64,000 nt of DNA. It comes from a bacterium (GTDB lineage Bacteria > Bacillota > Bacilli > Lactobacillales > Streptococcaceae). This document shows positions 29,784-38,241 of the stretch, piece by piece; the first letter of the stretch is position 1, and every line of letters starts with the position of its first letter. Below the pieces are notes generated by a model. It did not search any database. It saw nothing but the letters and a program-made list of their open reading frames with translations, and was not told the origin of the DNA. Location: the NCBI GenBank assembly GCA_905221195.1, contig CAJNCF010000004.1, positions 124,001 through 188,000 of the forward strand. The letters run 5' to 3'. A program made the position numbers and the translations under genes.

Positions 29784-30248
29784 ATGCCTCAGTTAGCGAC
29801 GATTTGCTACATTGATAACGGGAAAGAACTACTCATGCTCCACCGCAATAAGAAACCCAATGATGTTCATAAAGGGAAATGGATTGGTGTGGGTGGTAAG
29901 CTAGAGCGTGGTGAGACACCTCAAGAATGCGCGGCGCGTGAAATCCTTGAAGAAACAGGGCTCAAAGCCAAGCCAGTTCTAAAAGGCGTTATCACTTTTC
30001 CTGAATTTACACCAGATTTAGACTGGTACACCTATGTTTTTAAGGTGACAGAGTTTGAGGGCGACTTGATTGACTGTAATGAGGGGACGCTGGAATGGGT
30101 TCCCTATGATGAAGTTCTGAGCAAACCTACTTGGGAAGGTGACCATACCTTTGTTGAGTGGCTTTTAGAGGATAAGCCCTTCTTTTCAGCCAAGTTTGTT
30201 TATGATGGGGATAAATTGTTGGATACCCAAGTTGATTTCTATGAATAA
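29784..30248 (+). CDS. mutX: 8-oxo-dGTP diphosphatase (MutT/Nudix)
   Basis: Nudix hydrolase of 154 aa, the length of pneumococcal MutX. The Nudix box is complete: GGKLERGETPQECAAREILEETGL (in two parts, about residues 37-60). It sanitises oxidised dGTP to prevent A:T to C:G transversions. Its position after ung makes a small mutation-avoidance pair, then pyrC. Confidence 0.92.
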   Translation: MPQLATICYIDNGKELLMLHRNKKPNDVHKGKWIGVGGKLERGETPQECAAREILEETGLKAKPVLKGVITFPEFTPDLDWYTYVFKVTEFEGDLIDCNEGTLEWVPYDEVLSKPTWEGDHTFVEWLLEDKPFFSAKFVYDGDKLLDTQVDFYE

Positions 30249-30260
30249 AGGAGAAAGTAG

Positions 30261-31529
30261 ATGCTACTAATCAAAAATGGTCGTGTAATGGATCCTAAGT
30301 CTGGTTTGGATCAAGTTTGTGATGTCTTAGTCAAAGATGGGAAAACTGTCAAAATTGCGCCTGAGATCAAGGAAGAAGGAGCAGAGGTACTTGATGCTAG
30401 TGGTCTAGTCGTTGCTCCTGGTTTGGTTGATATCCATGTCCATTTCCGTGAACCTGGTCAAACGCACAAGGAGGATATCCATACTGGTGCCCTAGCAGCT
30501 GCTGCAGGTGGTTTTACAACGGTTGTCATGATGGCTAATACTAGTCCAACTATTTCAGATGTGGAGACTTTACAAGAAGTTCTCCAGTCAGCTGCCAAGG
30601 AAAAAATCAATGTCAAGACAGTTGCGACCATTACTAAGAACTTTAATGGCCAAGATTTGACAGACTTTAAGGCACTCTTAGAAGCAGGTGCGGTTGGTTT
30701 TTCTGATGATGGTATTCCTCTTGATAGCAGTAAAGTGGTCAAGGAAGCCATGGAAGAAGCTAAAAAGCTTAATACTTTTATCAGTCTCCATGAGGAAGAT
30801 CCAGGTTTGAATGGGATTCTTGGCTTTAATGAAAATATCGCTAAAGAACATTTCCATATATGCGGTGCGACTGGGGTGGCTGAGTATGCTATGATGGCGC
30901 GTGATGTCATGATTGCCTATGCAACCAAGGCTCATGTCCATATCCAACATTTGTCTAAGGAAGAAAGTGTTAAAGTAGTGGAGTTTGCTCAAGGATTGGG
31001 TACGCAAGTCACAGCAGAGGTAGCGCCACAGCATTTCTCTAAGACAGAAGCTCTCCTTTTAACTCAAGGTAGCAATGCTAAAATGAATCCGCCGCTTCGT
31101 TTGGAATCAGACCGTCGTGCTGTTATCGAAGGTCTCAAATCTGGGGTCATCACAGTTATTGCGACAGACCACGCGCCTCATCACGCTGATGAGAAAAATG
31201 TTGAGGATATAACCAAAGCACCATCTGGCATGACAGGTTTAGAAACATCTCTGTCTCTCGGTTTGACTTATTTGGTGGAGGCAGGCGAGTTGAGCTTGAT
31301 GGAATTACTTGAAAAAATGACCTATAACCCAGCTAAACTTTATAACTTTGAAGCAGGTTACTTGGCTGAGAATGGTCCAGCGGACATCACTATTTTTGAT
31401 GCCAAGGCTGACCGCCTTGTGGACTCCCATTTTGCTTCGAAAGCAGCTAATTCACCATTCATCGGTGAAACCTTAAAAGGGCAGGTTAAATATACCATCT
31501 GTAAAGGACAAATCGTCTATCAAAACTAG
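30261..31529 (+). CDS. pyrC: Dihydroorotase
   Basis: Type I amidohydrolase-fold enzyme of pyrimidine synthesis, 422 aa, converting carbamoyl-aspartate to dihydroorotate. Metal ligands are seen in [17 protein letters not shown] (about residue 58) and [10 protein letters not shown] (about 304). The bridging carboxylated residue region is around GFSDDGIP, and the histidine of IQHLSKEES is also visible. It sits with ung and mutX, away from the main pyr operon, as usual in streptococci. Confidence 0.96.
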   Translation: MLLIKNGRVMDPKSGLDQVCDVLVKDGKTVKIAPEIKEEGAEVLDASGLVVAPGLVDIHVHFREPGQTHKEDIHTGALAAAAGGFTTVVMMANTSPTISDVETLQEVLQSAAKEKINVKTVATITKNFNGQDLTDFKALLEAGAVGFSDDGIPLDSSKVVKEAMEEAKKLNTFISLHEEDPGLNGILGFNENIAKEHFHICGATGVAEYAMMARDVMIAYATKAHVHIQHLSKEESVKVVEFAQGLGTQVTAEVAPQHFSKTEALLLTQGSNAKMNPPLRLESDRRAVIEGLKSGVITVIATDHAPHHADEKNVEDITKAPSGMTGLETSLSLGLTYLVEAGELSLMELLEKMTYNPAKLYNFEAGYLAENGPADITIFDAKADRLVDSHFASKAANSPFIGETLKGQVKYTICKGQIVYQN

Positions 31530-31571
31530 GTGGGAGTCTGCTCTGTAAATAAAAAAAAATAGAGAGCCTAT

Positions 31572-32930
31572 ATGTACCAAACCCATCATTTTAAAGACAA
31601 GTTTATCTTATTTTTAAAGATATTTTTCCCTATCCTGATTTATCAATTTGCCAATTATTCTGCCTCCTTTGTTGATACGACTATGACAGGTCAATACAGC
31701 ACTATGGATTTGGCTGGTGTGTCGATGGCAACCAGTATCTGGAATCCTTTCTTTACCTTTCTGACAGGGATTGTGTCAGCCTTGGTGCCCATCATTGGTC
31801 ACCATCTTGGTCGAGGCAAAAAGGAAGAAGTTGCGTCTGATTTTTACCAGTTCATCTATTTGGCCCTGGGTTTATCTGTGGTCTTGCTGGGGATGGAGCT
31901 TTTTTTGGCACCACCAATCTTGAATCATATTGGGTTAGAAGCACCAGTGGCAGCAGTAGCGGTTCGCTATCTCTGGTTTTTATCTATCGGGATTATCCCC
32001 TTGTTGCTTTTTAGTGTTATTCGCTCCTTGCTGGATTCGCTGGGGTTGACCAAACTGTCCATGTACCTCATGCTTTTGTTACTTCCTCTCAATAGTGGCT
32101 TTAACTATCTCTTGATTTACGGTGCCTTTGGTGTTCCAGAGTTGGGAGGTGCTGGGTCAGGTTTAGGTACTTCCTTGGCTTATTGGGTCATGCTGGGTAT
32201 TTCTGTTCTGGTTTTATTTAAACAGGAGAAGCTCAAAGCCCTACACCTTGAGAGACGCATTCCACTTAATATGGATAAAATCAAGGAAGGAGTTCGCTTA
32301 GGTCTGCCTATTGGGGGAACTGTCTTTGCGGAAGTGGCTATCTTTTCCGTGGTTGGTTTGATTATGGCGAAGTTCTCGTCCTTGATTATTGCTAGTCACC
32401 AGTCAGCTATGAACTTTTCAAGTCTCATGTACGCCTTTCCTATGAGTATCTCATCGGCTATGGCCATTGTCGTTTCCTATGAAGTGGGAGCCAAGCGATT
32501 TGATGATGCGAAAACCTATATTGGTCTAGGAAGATGGACTGCCCTCATTTTTGCGGCCTTCACCTTATGCTTCCTTTACATTTTTAGAGGAAATGTGGCC
32601 AGTCTTTATGGTAATGATCCAGAATTTATCGATTTGACAGCACGCTTTTTGACTTACAGTCTTTTCTTCCAGTTAGCAGATACCTTTGCGGCACCGCTTC
32701 AGGGAATTTTACGGGGTTATAAGGATACAGTTATTCCTTTTTACCTTGGTTTGCTTGGTTATTGGGGGGGAGCAATCCCAGTGGCTATGCTATTTGATTC
32801 CCTAACAGATTTTGGCGCTTATTCATACTGGATTGGTTTGATTATTAGTCTGATTGTGAGTGGGGCGCTCTACCGTTGGCGTTTAACTGTGATTATGAAG
32901 AGATTTGAATCTATAGCAAAATCTAAATGA
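31572..32930 (+). CDS. MATE family multidrug efflux transporter
   Basis: 452-aa membrane protein with twelve predicted helices in two similar halves. It begins FLKIFFPILIYQFANYSASFVDTTM, the MATE N-terminal pattern, with the second-half equivalent at IKEGVRLGLPIGGTVFAEVAIF. Members export drugs or dyes with Na+ or H+; the streptococcal MATE protein PdrM is a candidate orthologue but I cannot confirm it. It follows pyrC after 42 bases with no clear terminator between. Confidence 0.88.
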   Translation: MYQTHHFKDKFILFLKIFFPILIYQFANYSASFVDTTMTGQYSTMDLAGVSMATSIWNPFFTFLTGIVSALVPIIGHHLGRGKKEEVASDFYQFIYLALGLSVVLLGMELFLAPPILNHIGLEAPVAAVAVRYLWFLSIGIIPLLLFSVIRSLLDSLGLTKLSMYLMLLLLPLNSGFNYLLIYGAFGVPELGGAGSGLGTSLAYWVMLGISVLVLFKQEKLKALHLERRIPLNMDKIKEGVRLGLPIGGTVFAEVAIFSVVGLIMAKFSSLIIASHQSAMNFSSLMYAFPMSISSAMAIVVSYEVGAKRFDDAKTYIGLGRWTALIFAAFTLCFLYIFRGNVASLYGNDPEFIDLTARFLTYSLFFQLADTFAAPLQGILRGYKDTVIPFYLGLLGYWGGAIPVAMLFDSLTDFGAYSYWIGLIISLIVSGALYRWRLTVIMKRFESIAKSK

Positions 32931-32960
32931 CAAAAGTTTGTGAAAAAATATTCTTAATAA

Positions 32961-32995
32961 GAAAATCCCTTGTTCTCATTGGGTTTTCTTTTTTA
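32961..32995 (+). terminator. Intrinsic terminator after the MATE gene
   Basis: GAAAATCCC (32961-32969) pairs with GGGTTTTC (32981-32988), with one bulged base, and a long T-rich tail follows. Confidence 0.78.
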
Positions 32996-33010
32996 TTTTG
33001 TGAAATTTTC

Positions 33011-33051
33011 TTTAGAAAAACTTTGACAGTGCTTTCTAAAAACGGTAAAAT
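33011..33051 (+). promoter_or_regulatory. aco operon promoter with flanking inverted repeat
   Basis: TTGACA (33023-33028), a 17-base spacer and TAAAAT (33046-33051). The -35 is enclosed by TTTAGAAA (33011-33018) and TTTCTAAA (33033-33040), an inverted repeat that could bind a regulator. No recognised regulator gene lies beside it. Confidence 0.65.
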
Positions 33052-33085
33052 AGTAAGGTAAGAAGAAAGTTAGAAAGGCAAGAAG

Positions 33086-34054
33086 ATGTCAACTTTAGAT
33101 AAAAATCTTTTGCTAGAAATGTTCCGTAAGATGGAAGAAATCCGTCGCATGGACTTAAAAATTGCGCAATTAGTAAAGAAAGGGAAAGTGCCAGGAATGA
33201 CGCACTTTTCTGTTGGTGAAGAGGCAGCTAACGTGGGGGCTATGTTGGCTCTCAATCCAGATGATCTGATTACCTCAAACCACCGTGGTCACGGGCAAGC
33301 TATTGCTAAAGGGATTGACCTCAATGGAATGATGGCTGAAATCCTTGGTAAATACACTGGAACCTGTAAAGGTAAAGGTGGATCTATGCATATCGCCGAC
33401 CTTGATGCTGGTAACCTTGGTGCCAATGGTATCGTAGGTGGTGGTATGGGAATCGCTGTTGGTGCAGCCCTCAGTCAGCAGATGCAAAATACTGGTAAAA
33501 TCGTCGTCTGCTTCTTTGGAGATGGTGCAACCAACGAAGGTGTTTTCCACGAAGCAGTGAACATGGCTTCTATTTGGAATTTGCCAGTCATTTTCTACTG
33601 CATTAACAACGGCTATGGAATCTCTGCGGATATCAAGAAAATGACTAATGTGGAGCATATCCATCAACGTAGTGCTGCATATGGAATTCCTGGAATGTTC
33701 ATCGAAGATGGCAACAATGTCATCGACGTCTATGAAGGATTTAAGAAAGCAGTAGACCATGTTCGTGGTGGCAATGGCCCTGTCTTGATTGAAAGTGTAA
33801 CCTATCGCTGGCTTGGTCACTCATCATCTGACCCTGGTAAATATCGTACACGTGAAGAAGTGGAATTGTGGAAACAAAAAGACCCAATCGAAAATCTTCG
33901 CAAATACCTCATTGAAAATACTATTGCAAGCGCTGAAGAATTGGAAGAAATCCAAGCACAAGTCAAGGAAGCAGTAGAAGCTTCAGTTAAATTTGCGGAA
34001 GAAAGTCCATTTCCACCGCTTGAATCAGCATTTGAAGATATTTACGCAGACTAA
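33086..34054 (+). CDS. acoA: TPP-dependent dehydrogenase E1 alpha subunit
   Basis: E1 alpha of a 2-oxoacid or acetoin dehydrogenase complex, 322 aa. The thiamine diphosphate motif runs from FFGDGATNEG (about residue 147) to CINNGYGIS (about 176), and GHSSSDPGKYRT follows. AcoA versus pyruvate dehydrogenase alpha cannot be separated by eye; the name follows the gene order acoA-acoB-acoC-lpdA, also annotated as acetoin dehydrogenase in pneumococci. Pyruvate could be the real substrate. SD AAAGGCAAG. Confidence 0.88.
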   Translation: MSTLDKNLLLEMFRKMEEIRRMDLKIAQLVKKGKVPGMTHFSVGEEAANVGAMLALNPDDLITSNHRGHGQAIAKGIDLNGMMAEILGKYTGTCKGKGGSMHIADLDAGNLGANGIVGGGMGIAVGAALSQQMQNTGKIVVCFFGDGATNEGVFHEAVNMASIWNLPVIFYCINNGYGISADIKKMTNVEHIHQRSAAYGIPGMFIEDGNNVIDVYEGFKKAVDHVRGGNGPVLIESVTYRWLGHSSSDPGKYRTREEVELWKQKDPIENLRKYLIENTIASAEELEEIQAQVKEAVEASVKFAEESPFPPLESAFEDIYAD

Positions 34055-34069
34055 GGAGAAAGAGATAAA

Positions 34070-35062
34070 ATGGAAACAAAAACAATGTCCTTCCGTGACA
34101 CCATTATCCTTGCTATGTCTGAGGAAATGCGTCGCGATGAAAATGTGTTCTTGATGGGAGAAGACGTCGGTGTCTTCGGAGGAGACTTTGGTACTTCTGT
34201 CGGAATGCTTGAAGAGTTTGGTCCAGAACGCGTTCGTGACTGTCCGATTTCTGAAGCTGCCATCTCTGGAGCAGCAGCAGGAGCAGCCATGACAGGACTT
34301 CGTCCAATCGTCGATATGACCTTCATGGACTTTTCTGTTATTGCCATGGACAATATCGTCAACCAAGCTGCTAAAACACGTTACATGTTTGGTGGGAAAG
34401 GTCAGGTACCAATGACTGTCCGATGCGCTGCTGGTAATGGAGTTGGTTCTGCAGCCCAGCACTCGCAATCATTAGAGTCTTGGTTTACTCACATTCCTGG
34501 ACTTAAGGTTGTAGCTCCAGGTACACCTGCGGACATGAAAGGGCTTCTCAAGTCTTCTATCCGCGATAATAACCCTGTTATCATTCTTGAGTACAAGTCA
34601 GAATTTAACCAAAAAGGGGAAGTGCCAGTTGATCCAGACTACACTATTCCACTAGGAGTTGGGGAAATCAAACGTGAAGGTACAGATGTAACAGTTGTTA
34701 CTTATGGAAAAATGCTTCGCCGTGTGGTTCAAGCTGCTGAAGAATTAGCAGAAGAAGGCATTTCTGTTGAAATTGTGGACCCACGTACCCTTGTACCGCT
34801 TGATAAGGATATCATCATCAACTCAGTTAAGAAGACTGGTAAGGTTGTGCTCGTCAACGATGCTCACAAAACAAGCGGCTATATCGGAGAGATTTCAGCT
34901 ATTATTTCAGAGTCAGAAGCATTTGACTATCTAGATGCACCAATCCGCCGTTGTGCAGGAGAAGATGTGCCGATGCCTTACGCACAAAACCTAGAAAATG
35001 CAATGATTCCAACAGTTGAAAGCATCAAAGATGCCATCCGAAAAACTTATAATAAAGAATAG
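34070..35062 (+). CDS. acoB: TPP-dependent dehydrogenase E1 beta subunit
   Basis: Partner of E1 alpha, 330 aa, transketolase-like pyrimidine-binding domain followed by the C-terminal domain. Seen: MGEDVGVFGGDFGTS (about residue 24), PISEAAISGAAAG, and the C-terminal VVLVNDAHKTSGYIGEISA where E1 beta contacts E2. Separated from acoA by 15 bases, but from acoC by an unusually long 327-base structured gap. Confidence 0.9.
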   Translation: METKTMSFRDTIILAMSEEMRRDENVFLMGEDVGVFGGDFGTSVGMLEEFGPERVRDCPISEAAISGAAAGAAMTGLRPIVDMTFMDFSVIAMDNIVNQAAKTRYMFGGKGQVPMTVRCAAGNGVGSAAQHSQSLESWFTHIPGLKVVAPGTPADMKGLLKSSIRDNNPVIILEYKSEFNQKGEVPVDPDYTIPLGVGEIKREGTDVTVVTYGKMLRRVVQAAEELAEEGISVEIVDPRTLVPLDKDIIINSVKKTGKVVLVNDAHKTSGYIGEISAIISESEAFDYLDAPIRRCAGEDVPMPYAQNLENAMIPTVESIKDAIRKTYNKE

Positions 35063-35064
35063 CG

Positions 35065-35086
35065 TTACATAATATAAGTTATGTAA
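35065..35086. repeat. AT-rich 22-bp palindrome, copy 1
   Basis: TTACATAA-TATAAG-TTATGTAA, perfect 8-bp arms, two bases after the acoB stop. The same element recurs at 39281, 40925 and, degenerate, at 44259. Confidence 0.7.
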
Positions 35087-35176
35087 AAATAAAACTGACG
35101 AGAAACTTTGTATCTTTTAGGTGCAGAGCTCTCTGCGCGCTTAATATCTTAAATTAGAACACGGGCTAAAAGCTTG

Positions 35177-35232
35177 GAAAAAAGATAAATCTCCTTGGCT
35201 TCATCGAAGCCATCGTCGATTTCCTATTTTTC
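35177..35232 (+). repeat. Large imperfect hairpin, copy 1
   Basis: The arms pair at three levels: outer GAAAAA/TTTTTC, middle AAATC/GATTT, and apical GGCTTC-ATC-GAAGCC (35197-35211). The same architecture returns 110 bases later with changed but still pairing bases, indicating conserved secondary structure. Located inside the aco operon. Confidence 0.7.
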
Positions 35233-35285
35233 AGTCGCTTTTAACGCCCTTTGTATCATGTAATTGAATTCGGACGGAGGTCTTC

Positions 35286-35343
35286 GAAAAAAAGATAGAT
35301 TTCCTTGTGTTCATCGAACACATCGTCAATCTCCTATTTTTTC
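35286..35343 (+). repeat. Large imperfect hairpin, copy 2
   Basis: Outer GAAAAAA/TTTTTTC, middle AGATT/AATCT, apical GTGTTC-ATC-GAACAC (35307-35321). Compared with copy 1, both sides of at least four base pairs have changed together. Confidence 0.7.
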
Positions 35344-35389
35344 ATTGCCCTCTGCGTCCTTAATATCTTAGTATAGAATTGGAGAGGTC

Positions 35390-36433
35390 ATGGCTGATGA
35401 CAAGCTAAGAGCGACTCCTGCGGCTAGAAAGTTAGCGAATGATTTAGGTATCAACCTCTACGACGTTTCTGGCTCAGGTGCAAACGGTCGTGTCCACAAA
35501 GAAGACGTGGAAACTTATAAAGACACAAATGTGGTTCGCATTTCGCCACTTGCAAAACGAATTGCCCTCGAACATAACATTGCTTGGCAGGAAATCCAAG
35601 GAACAGGTCATCGTGGTAAAATCATGAAGAAGGATGTTTTGACCTTGCTTCCTGAAAATATTGAAAACGATACCATCAAGTCTCCTGCTCAGATTGAAAA
35701 AGTGGAAGAAGTTCCAGATACTATCACTCCTTATGGTGAGATTGAGCGTATCCCAATGACACCAATGCGTAAGGTTATTGCCCAACGTATGGTCGAGTCT
35801 TACCTAACTGCGCCAACCTTTACTCTCAACTATGAAGTTGATATGACTGAAATGCTGGCTCTTCGTAAGAAGGTTCTTGAACCAATCATGGAAGCAACTG
35901 GGAAGAAGACTACTGTAACAGACCTTCTTTCACTTGCTGTTGTGAAAACCTTGATGAAGCATCCTTATATCAACGCTTCATTGACAGAAGACGGCAAGAC
36001 TATTATCACGCACAACTATGTCAACCTTGCTATGGCAGTTGGGATGGATAATGGATTGATGACACCTGTTGTTTACAATGCTGAAAAACTAAGTTTATCA
36101 GAGTTGGTTGTTGCATTCAAAGATGTCATTGGCCGTACCTTGGATGGTAAATTGGCTCCAAGTGAATTGCAAAACTCAACCTTCACAATTAGTAATTTGG
36201 GAATGTTTGGTGTTCAGTCTTTTGGTCCTATCATTAACCAACCCAATTCAGCTATTCTTGGTGTCAGTTCGACAATCGAGAAGCCAGTTGTCGTCAATGG
36301 TGAGATTGTGATTCGCCCTATCATGAGTTTAGGATTAACTATCGATCACCGTGTTGTAGATGGTATGGCTGGTGCTAAGTTTATGAAAGACTTAAAAGAA
36401 TTGATTGAAAATCCAATCTCAATGTTGATTTAA
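35390..36433 (+). CDS. acoC: Dehydrogenase complex E2 without lipoyl domain
   Basis: Dihydrolipoamide acyltransferase, 347 aa. Unusually it has no N-terminal lipoyl domain. It starts with two successive peripheral subunit-binding domains (RATPAARKLANDLGI at about residue 8 and RISPLAKRIALEHNI at about 50, each ending G..G.I.K.DV). A linker leads to the catalytic domain (about 120-347), whose active site is DHRVVDGM near residue 320. The lipoyl domain is instead carried by the neighbouring E3. The start has SD GGAGAGG. Confidence 0.9.
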   Translation: MADDKLRATPAARKLANDLGINLYDVSGSGANGRVHKEDVETYKDTNVVRISPLAKRIALEHNIAWQEIQGTGHRGKIMKKDVLTLLPENIENDTIKSPAQIEKVEEVPDTITPYGEIERIPMTPMRKVIAQRMVESYLTAPTFTLNYEVDMTEMLALRKKVLEPIMEATGKKTTVTDLLSLAVVKTLMKHPYINASLTEDGKTIITHNYVNLAMAVGMDNGLMTPVVYNAEKLSLSELVVAFKDVIGRTLDGKLAPSELQNSTFTISNLGMFGVQSFGPIINQPNSAILGVSSTIEKPVVVNGEIVIRPIMSLGLTIDHRVVDGMAGAKFMKDLKELIENPISMLI

Positions 36434-36478
36434 GAACAAGAGGATTCATTTTAAAGATATAGATAAAGGAAGGAAGAC

Positions 36479-38182
36479 ATGGCCTTAGAAGTAATTATGC
36501 CAAAAGCCGGCGTGGATATGACAGAAGGACAAATCGTCCAATGGAATAAAAAAGTCGGAGAATTTGTAAAAGAAGGAGAAATCCTTTTGGAAATTATGAC
36601 TGATAAAGTCAGCATGGAATTGGAAGCCGAAGAAGATGGGTACTTGATTGCCATCCTTAAAGGAGATGGGGAAACTGTCCCTGTAACGGAAGTCATCGGT
36701 TACCTTGGTGAAGAAGGGGAAAACATCCCAACAGCTGGTGCGACAGCACCAGAAGCTAGTCCTGTACCTGCAGTTAGTGCCTCAAACGACGATGGTAAGA
36801 GCGATGATGCCTTTGATATCGTTGTGATTGGTGGTGGTCCTGCTGGTTATGTGGCAGCCATTAAAGCAGCCCAACTCGGTGGTAAGGTTGCCCTTGTTGA
36901 GAAATCTGAACTCGGCGGAACTTGCTTGAACCGTGGATGTATCCCAACCAAGACCTACCTTCACAACGCTGAAATCATCGAAAACATCGGTCATGCAGCA
37001 AACCGTGGTATCGTCATCGAAAATCCAAACTTTACTGTAGATATGGATAAACTTTTAGAAACTAAATCTAAAGTTGTCAATACCTTGGTAGGTGGTGTTG
37101 CAGGTCTTCTTCGCAGCTACGGAGTTACTGTTCATAAGGGAATTGGTACCATCACTAAAGACAAGAACGTCTTGGTAAATGGTTCAGAATTGCTTGAAAC
37201 TAAAAAAATTATCCTTGCTGGTGGTTCAAAAGTCAGCAAAATCAATGTTCCTGGTATGGAATCTCCACTTGTCATGACCAGTGATGACATTCTCGAAATG
37301 AATGAAGTCCCAGAAAGCCTTGTTATCATCGGTGGTGGAGTTGTCGGTATCGAACTTGGTCAGGCCTTCATGACATTTGGTTCAAAAGTAACTGTTATCG
37401 AAATGCTGGACCGTATCGTTCCAGCTATGGATGCGGAAGTTTCTAAGAACCTTCGCTTGATTTTGGAACGTAAAGGTATGACAATCTTAACTGACACTAA
37501 GCTCCAAGAAATCATCGAGGAAAATGGTCAACTTCGTATCAAGGTTGAAGGAAAAGACGATATTATCGCAAGTAAAGCCCTTCTTTCAATTGGTCGTGTG
37601 CCAGACCTTGAAGGAATTGGTGATGTTGAGTTTGAATTGGATCGTGGACGTATCAAGGTCAACGAATACATGGAAACTTCTGTTCCAGGTATCTACGCAC
37701 CAGGTGACATCAACGGTACGAAGATGTTGGCTCACGCAGCCTTCCGTATGGGAGAAGTTGCCGCTGAAAATGCCCTCAAAGGAAATCATGCTGTTGCCAA
37801 ATTGAACTTGACTCCTGCAGCCATCTACACTCTCCCTGAAGTAGCAGCAGTAGGTCTGACTGAAGAACAAGCACGTGAGAAATATGATGTCGCTATCGGT
37901 AAATTCAACTTTGCTGCCAACGGTCGTGCCATTGCATCAGATGCGGCTCAAGGTTTTGTAAAAGTTATCGCTGATAAGAAATACGGAGAAATCCTTGGTG
38001 TGCACATCATTGGTCCTGCAGCCGCAGAATTGATTAACGAAGCATCAAGCATTATCGAAATGGAAATCACTGTTGAAGAAATGCTGAAAACCATCCACGG
38101 ACACCCAACCTACTCTGAAGTAATGTACGAAGCATTTGCGGATGTTCTAGGAATGGCCATCCATTCACCTAAGAAAAAATAA
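36479..38182 (+). CDS. lpdA: Dihydrolipoamide dehydrogenase (E3) with N-terminal lipoyl domain
   Basis: 567 aa, about 100 longer than a plain E3. Residues 1-80 form a biotinyl/lipoyl domain with the modified lysine probably Lys43 (EIMTDKVSMELEA). A flexible Ala/Pro linker (about 85-105) follows, then the FAD enzyme: GGGPAGYVAAIKAA (about 118), redox disulfide GGTCLNRGCIPTK, NAD motif GGGVVGIELG, and C-terminal HGHPTYSEV with the active base. This architecture is known for pneumococcal DldH. It supplies the lipoyl arm missing from AcoC. Confidence 0.95.
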   Translation: MALEVIMPKAGVDMTEGQIVQWNKKVGEFVKEGEILLEIMTDKVSMELEAEEDGYLIAILKGDGETVPVTEVIGYLGEEGENIPTAGATAPEASPVPAVSASNDDGKSDDAFDIVVIGGGPAGYVAAIKAAQLGGKVALVEKSELGGTCLNRGCIPTKTYLHNAEIIENIGHAANRGIVIENPNFTVDMDKLLETKSKVVNTLVGGVAGLLRSYGVTVHKGIGTITKDKNVLVNGSELLETKKIILAGGSKVSKINVPGMESPLVMTSDDILEMNEVPESLVIIGGGVVGIELGQAFMTFGSKVTVIEMLDRIVPAMDAEVSKNLRLILERKGMTILTDTKLQEIIEENGQLRIKVEGKDDIIASKALLSIGRVPDLEGIGDVEFELDRGRIKVNEYMETSVPGIYAPGDINGTKMLAHAAFRMGEVAAENALKGNHAVAKLNLTPAAIYTLPEVAAVGLTEEQAREKYDVAIGKFNFAANGRAIASDAAQGFVKVIADKKYGEILGVHIIGPAAAELINEASSIIEMEITVEEMLKTIHGHPTYSEVMYEAFADVLGMAIHSPKKK

Positions 38183-38197
38183 AAAGAAGATAGATTA

Positions 38198-38220
38198 GAC
38201 TGGAAAATATCTTTCCAGTC
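38198..38220 (+). other. Perfect hairpin between lpdA and lplA
   Basis: GACTGGAAA-ATATC-TTTCCAGTC, 9-bp stem, without a following T-tract. Probably an mRNA processing or stability element rather than a strong terminator, since lplA has no evident promoter of its own. Confidence 0.6.
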
Positions 38221-38241
38221 TCTATCGTATAAAGGGATATC

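Larger units (their letters stand above)
35123..35389 (+). other. Structured acoB-acoC spacer with repeated modules
   Basis: No ORF is supported. A small GCAGAG/CTCTGC hairpin lies at 35123-35136. A degenerate module (CTCTGCG.CTTAATATCTTA..TTAGAA-like) occurs at about 35131-35159 and again at about 35350-35380, and a looser version at 35249-35272. The modules alternate with the two large hairpins listed separately, a period of about 110 bases. Confidence 0.6.

Noticed and set aside
33023..33037. cre site at the aco promoter
   Set aside because: The best alignment to the CcpA consensus has two mismatches at core positions, so it was not listed as a site.
34025..34468. 147-codon frame opposite acoB
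   Set aside because: Shadow of the acoB coding frame, Cys/His/Ser-rich, without SD or family features.
35123..35389. BOX or RUP repeat, or CRISPR
   Set aside because: The two units are not spaced by unique spacers of constant size and do not resemble the BOX or RUP sequences as I remember them.
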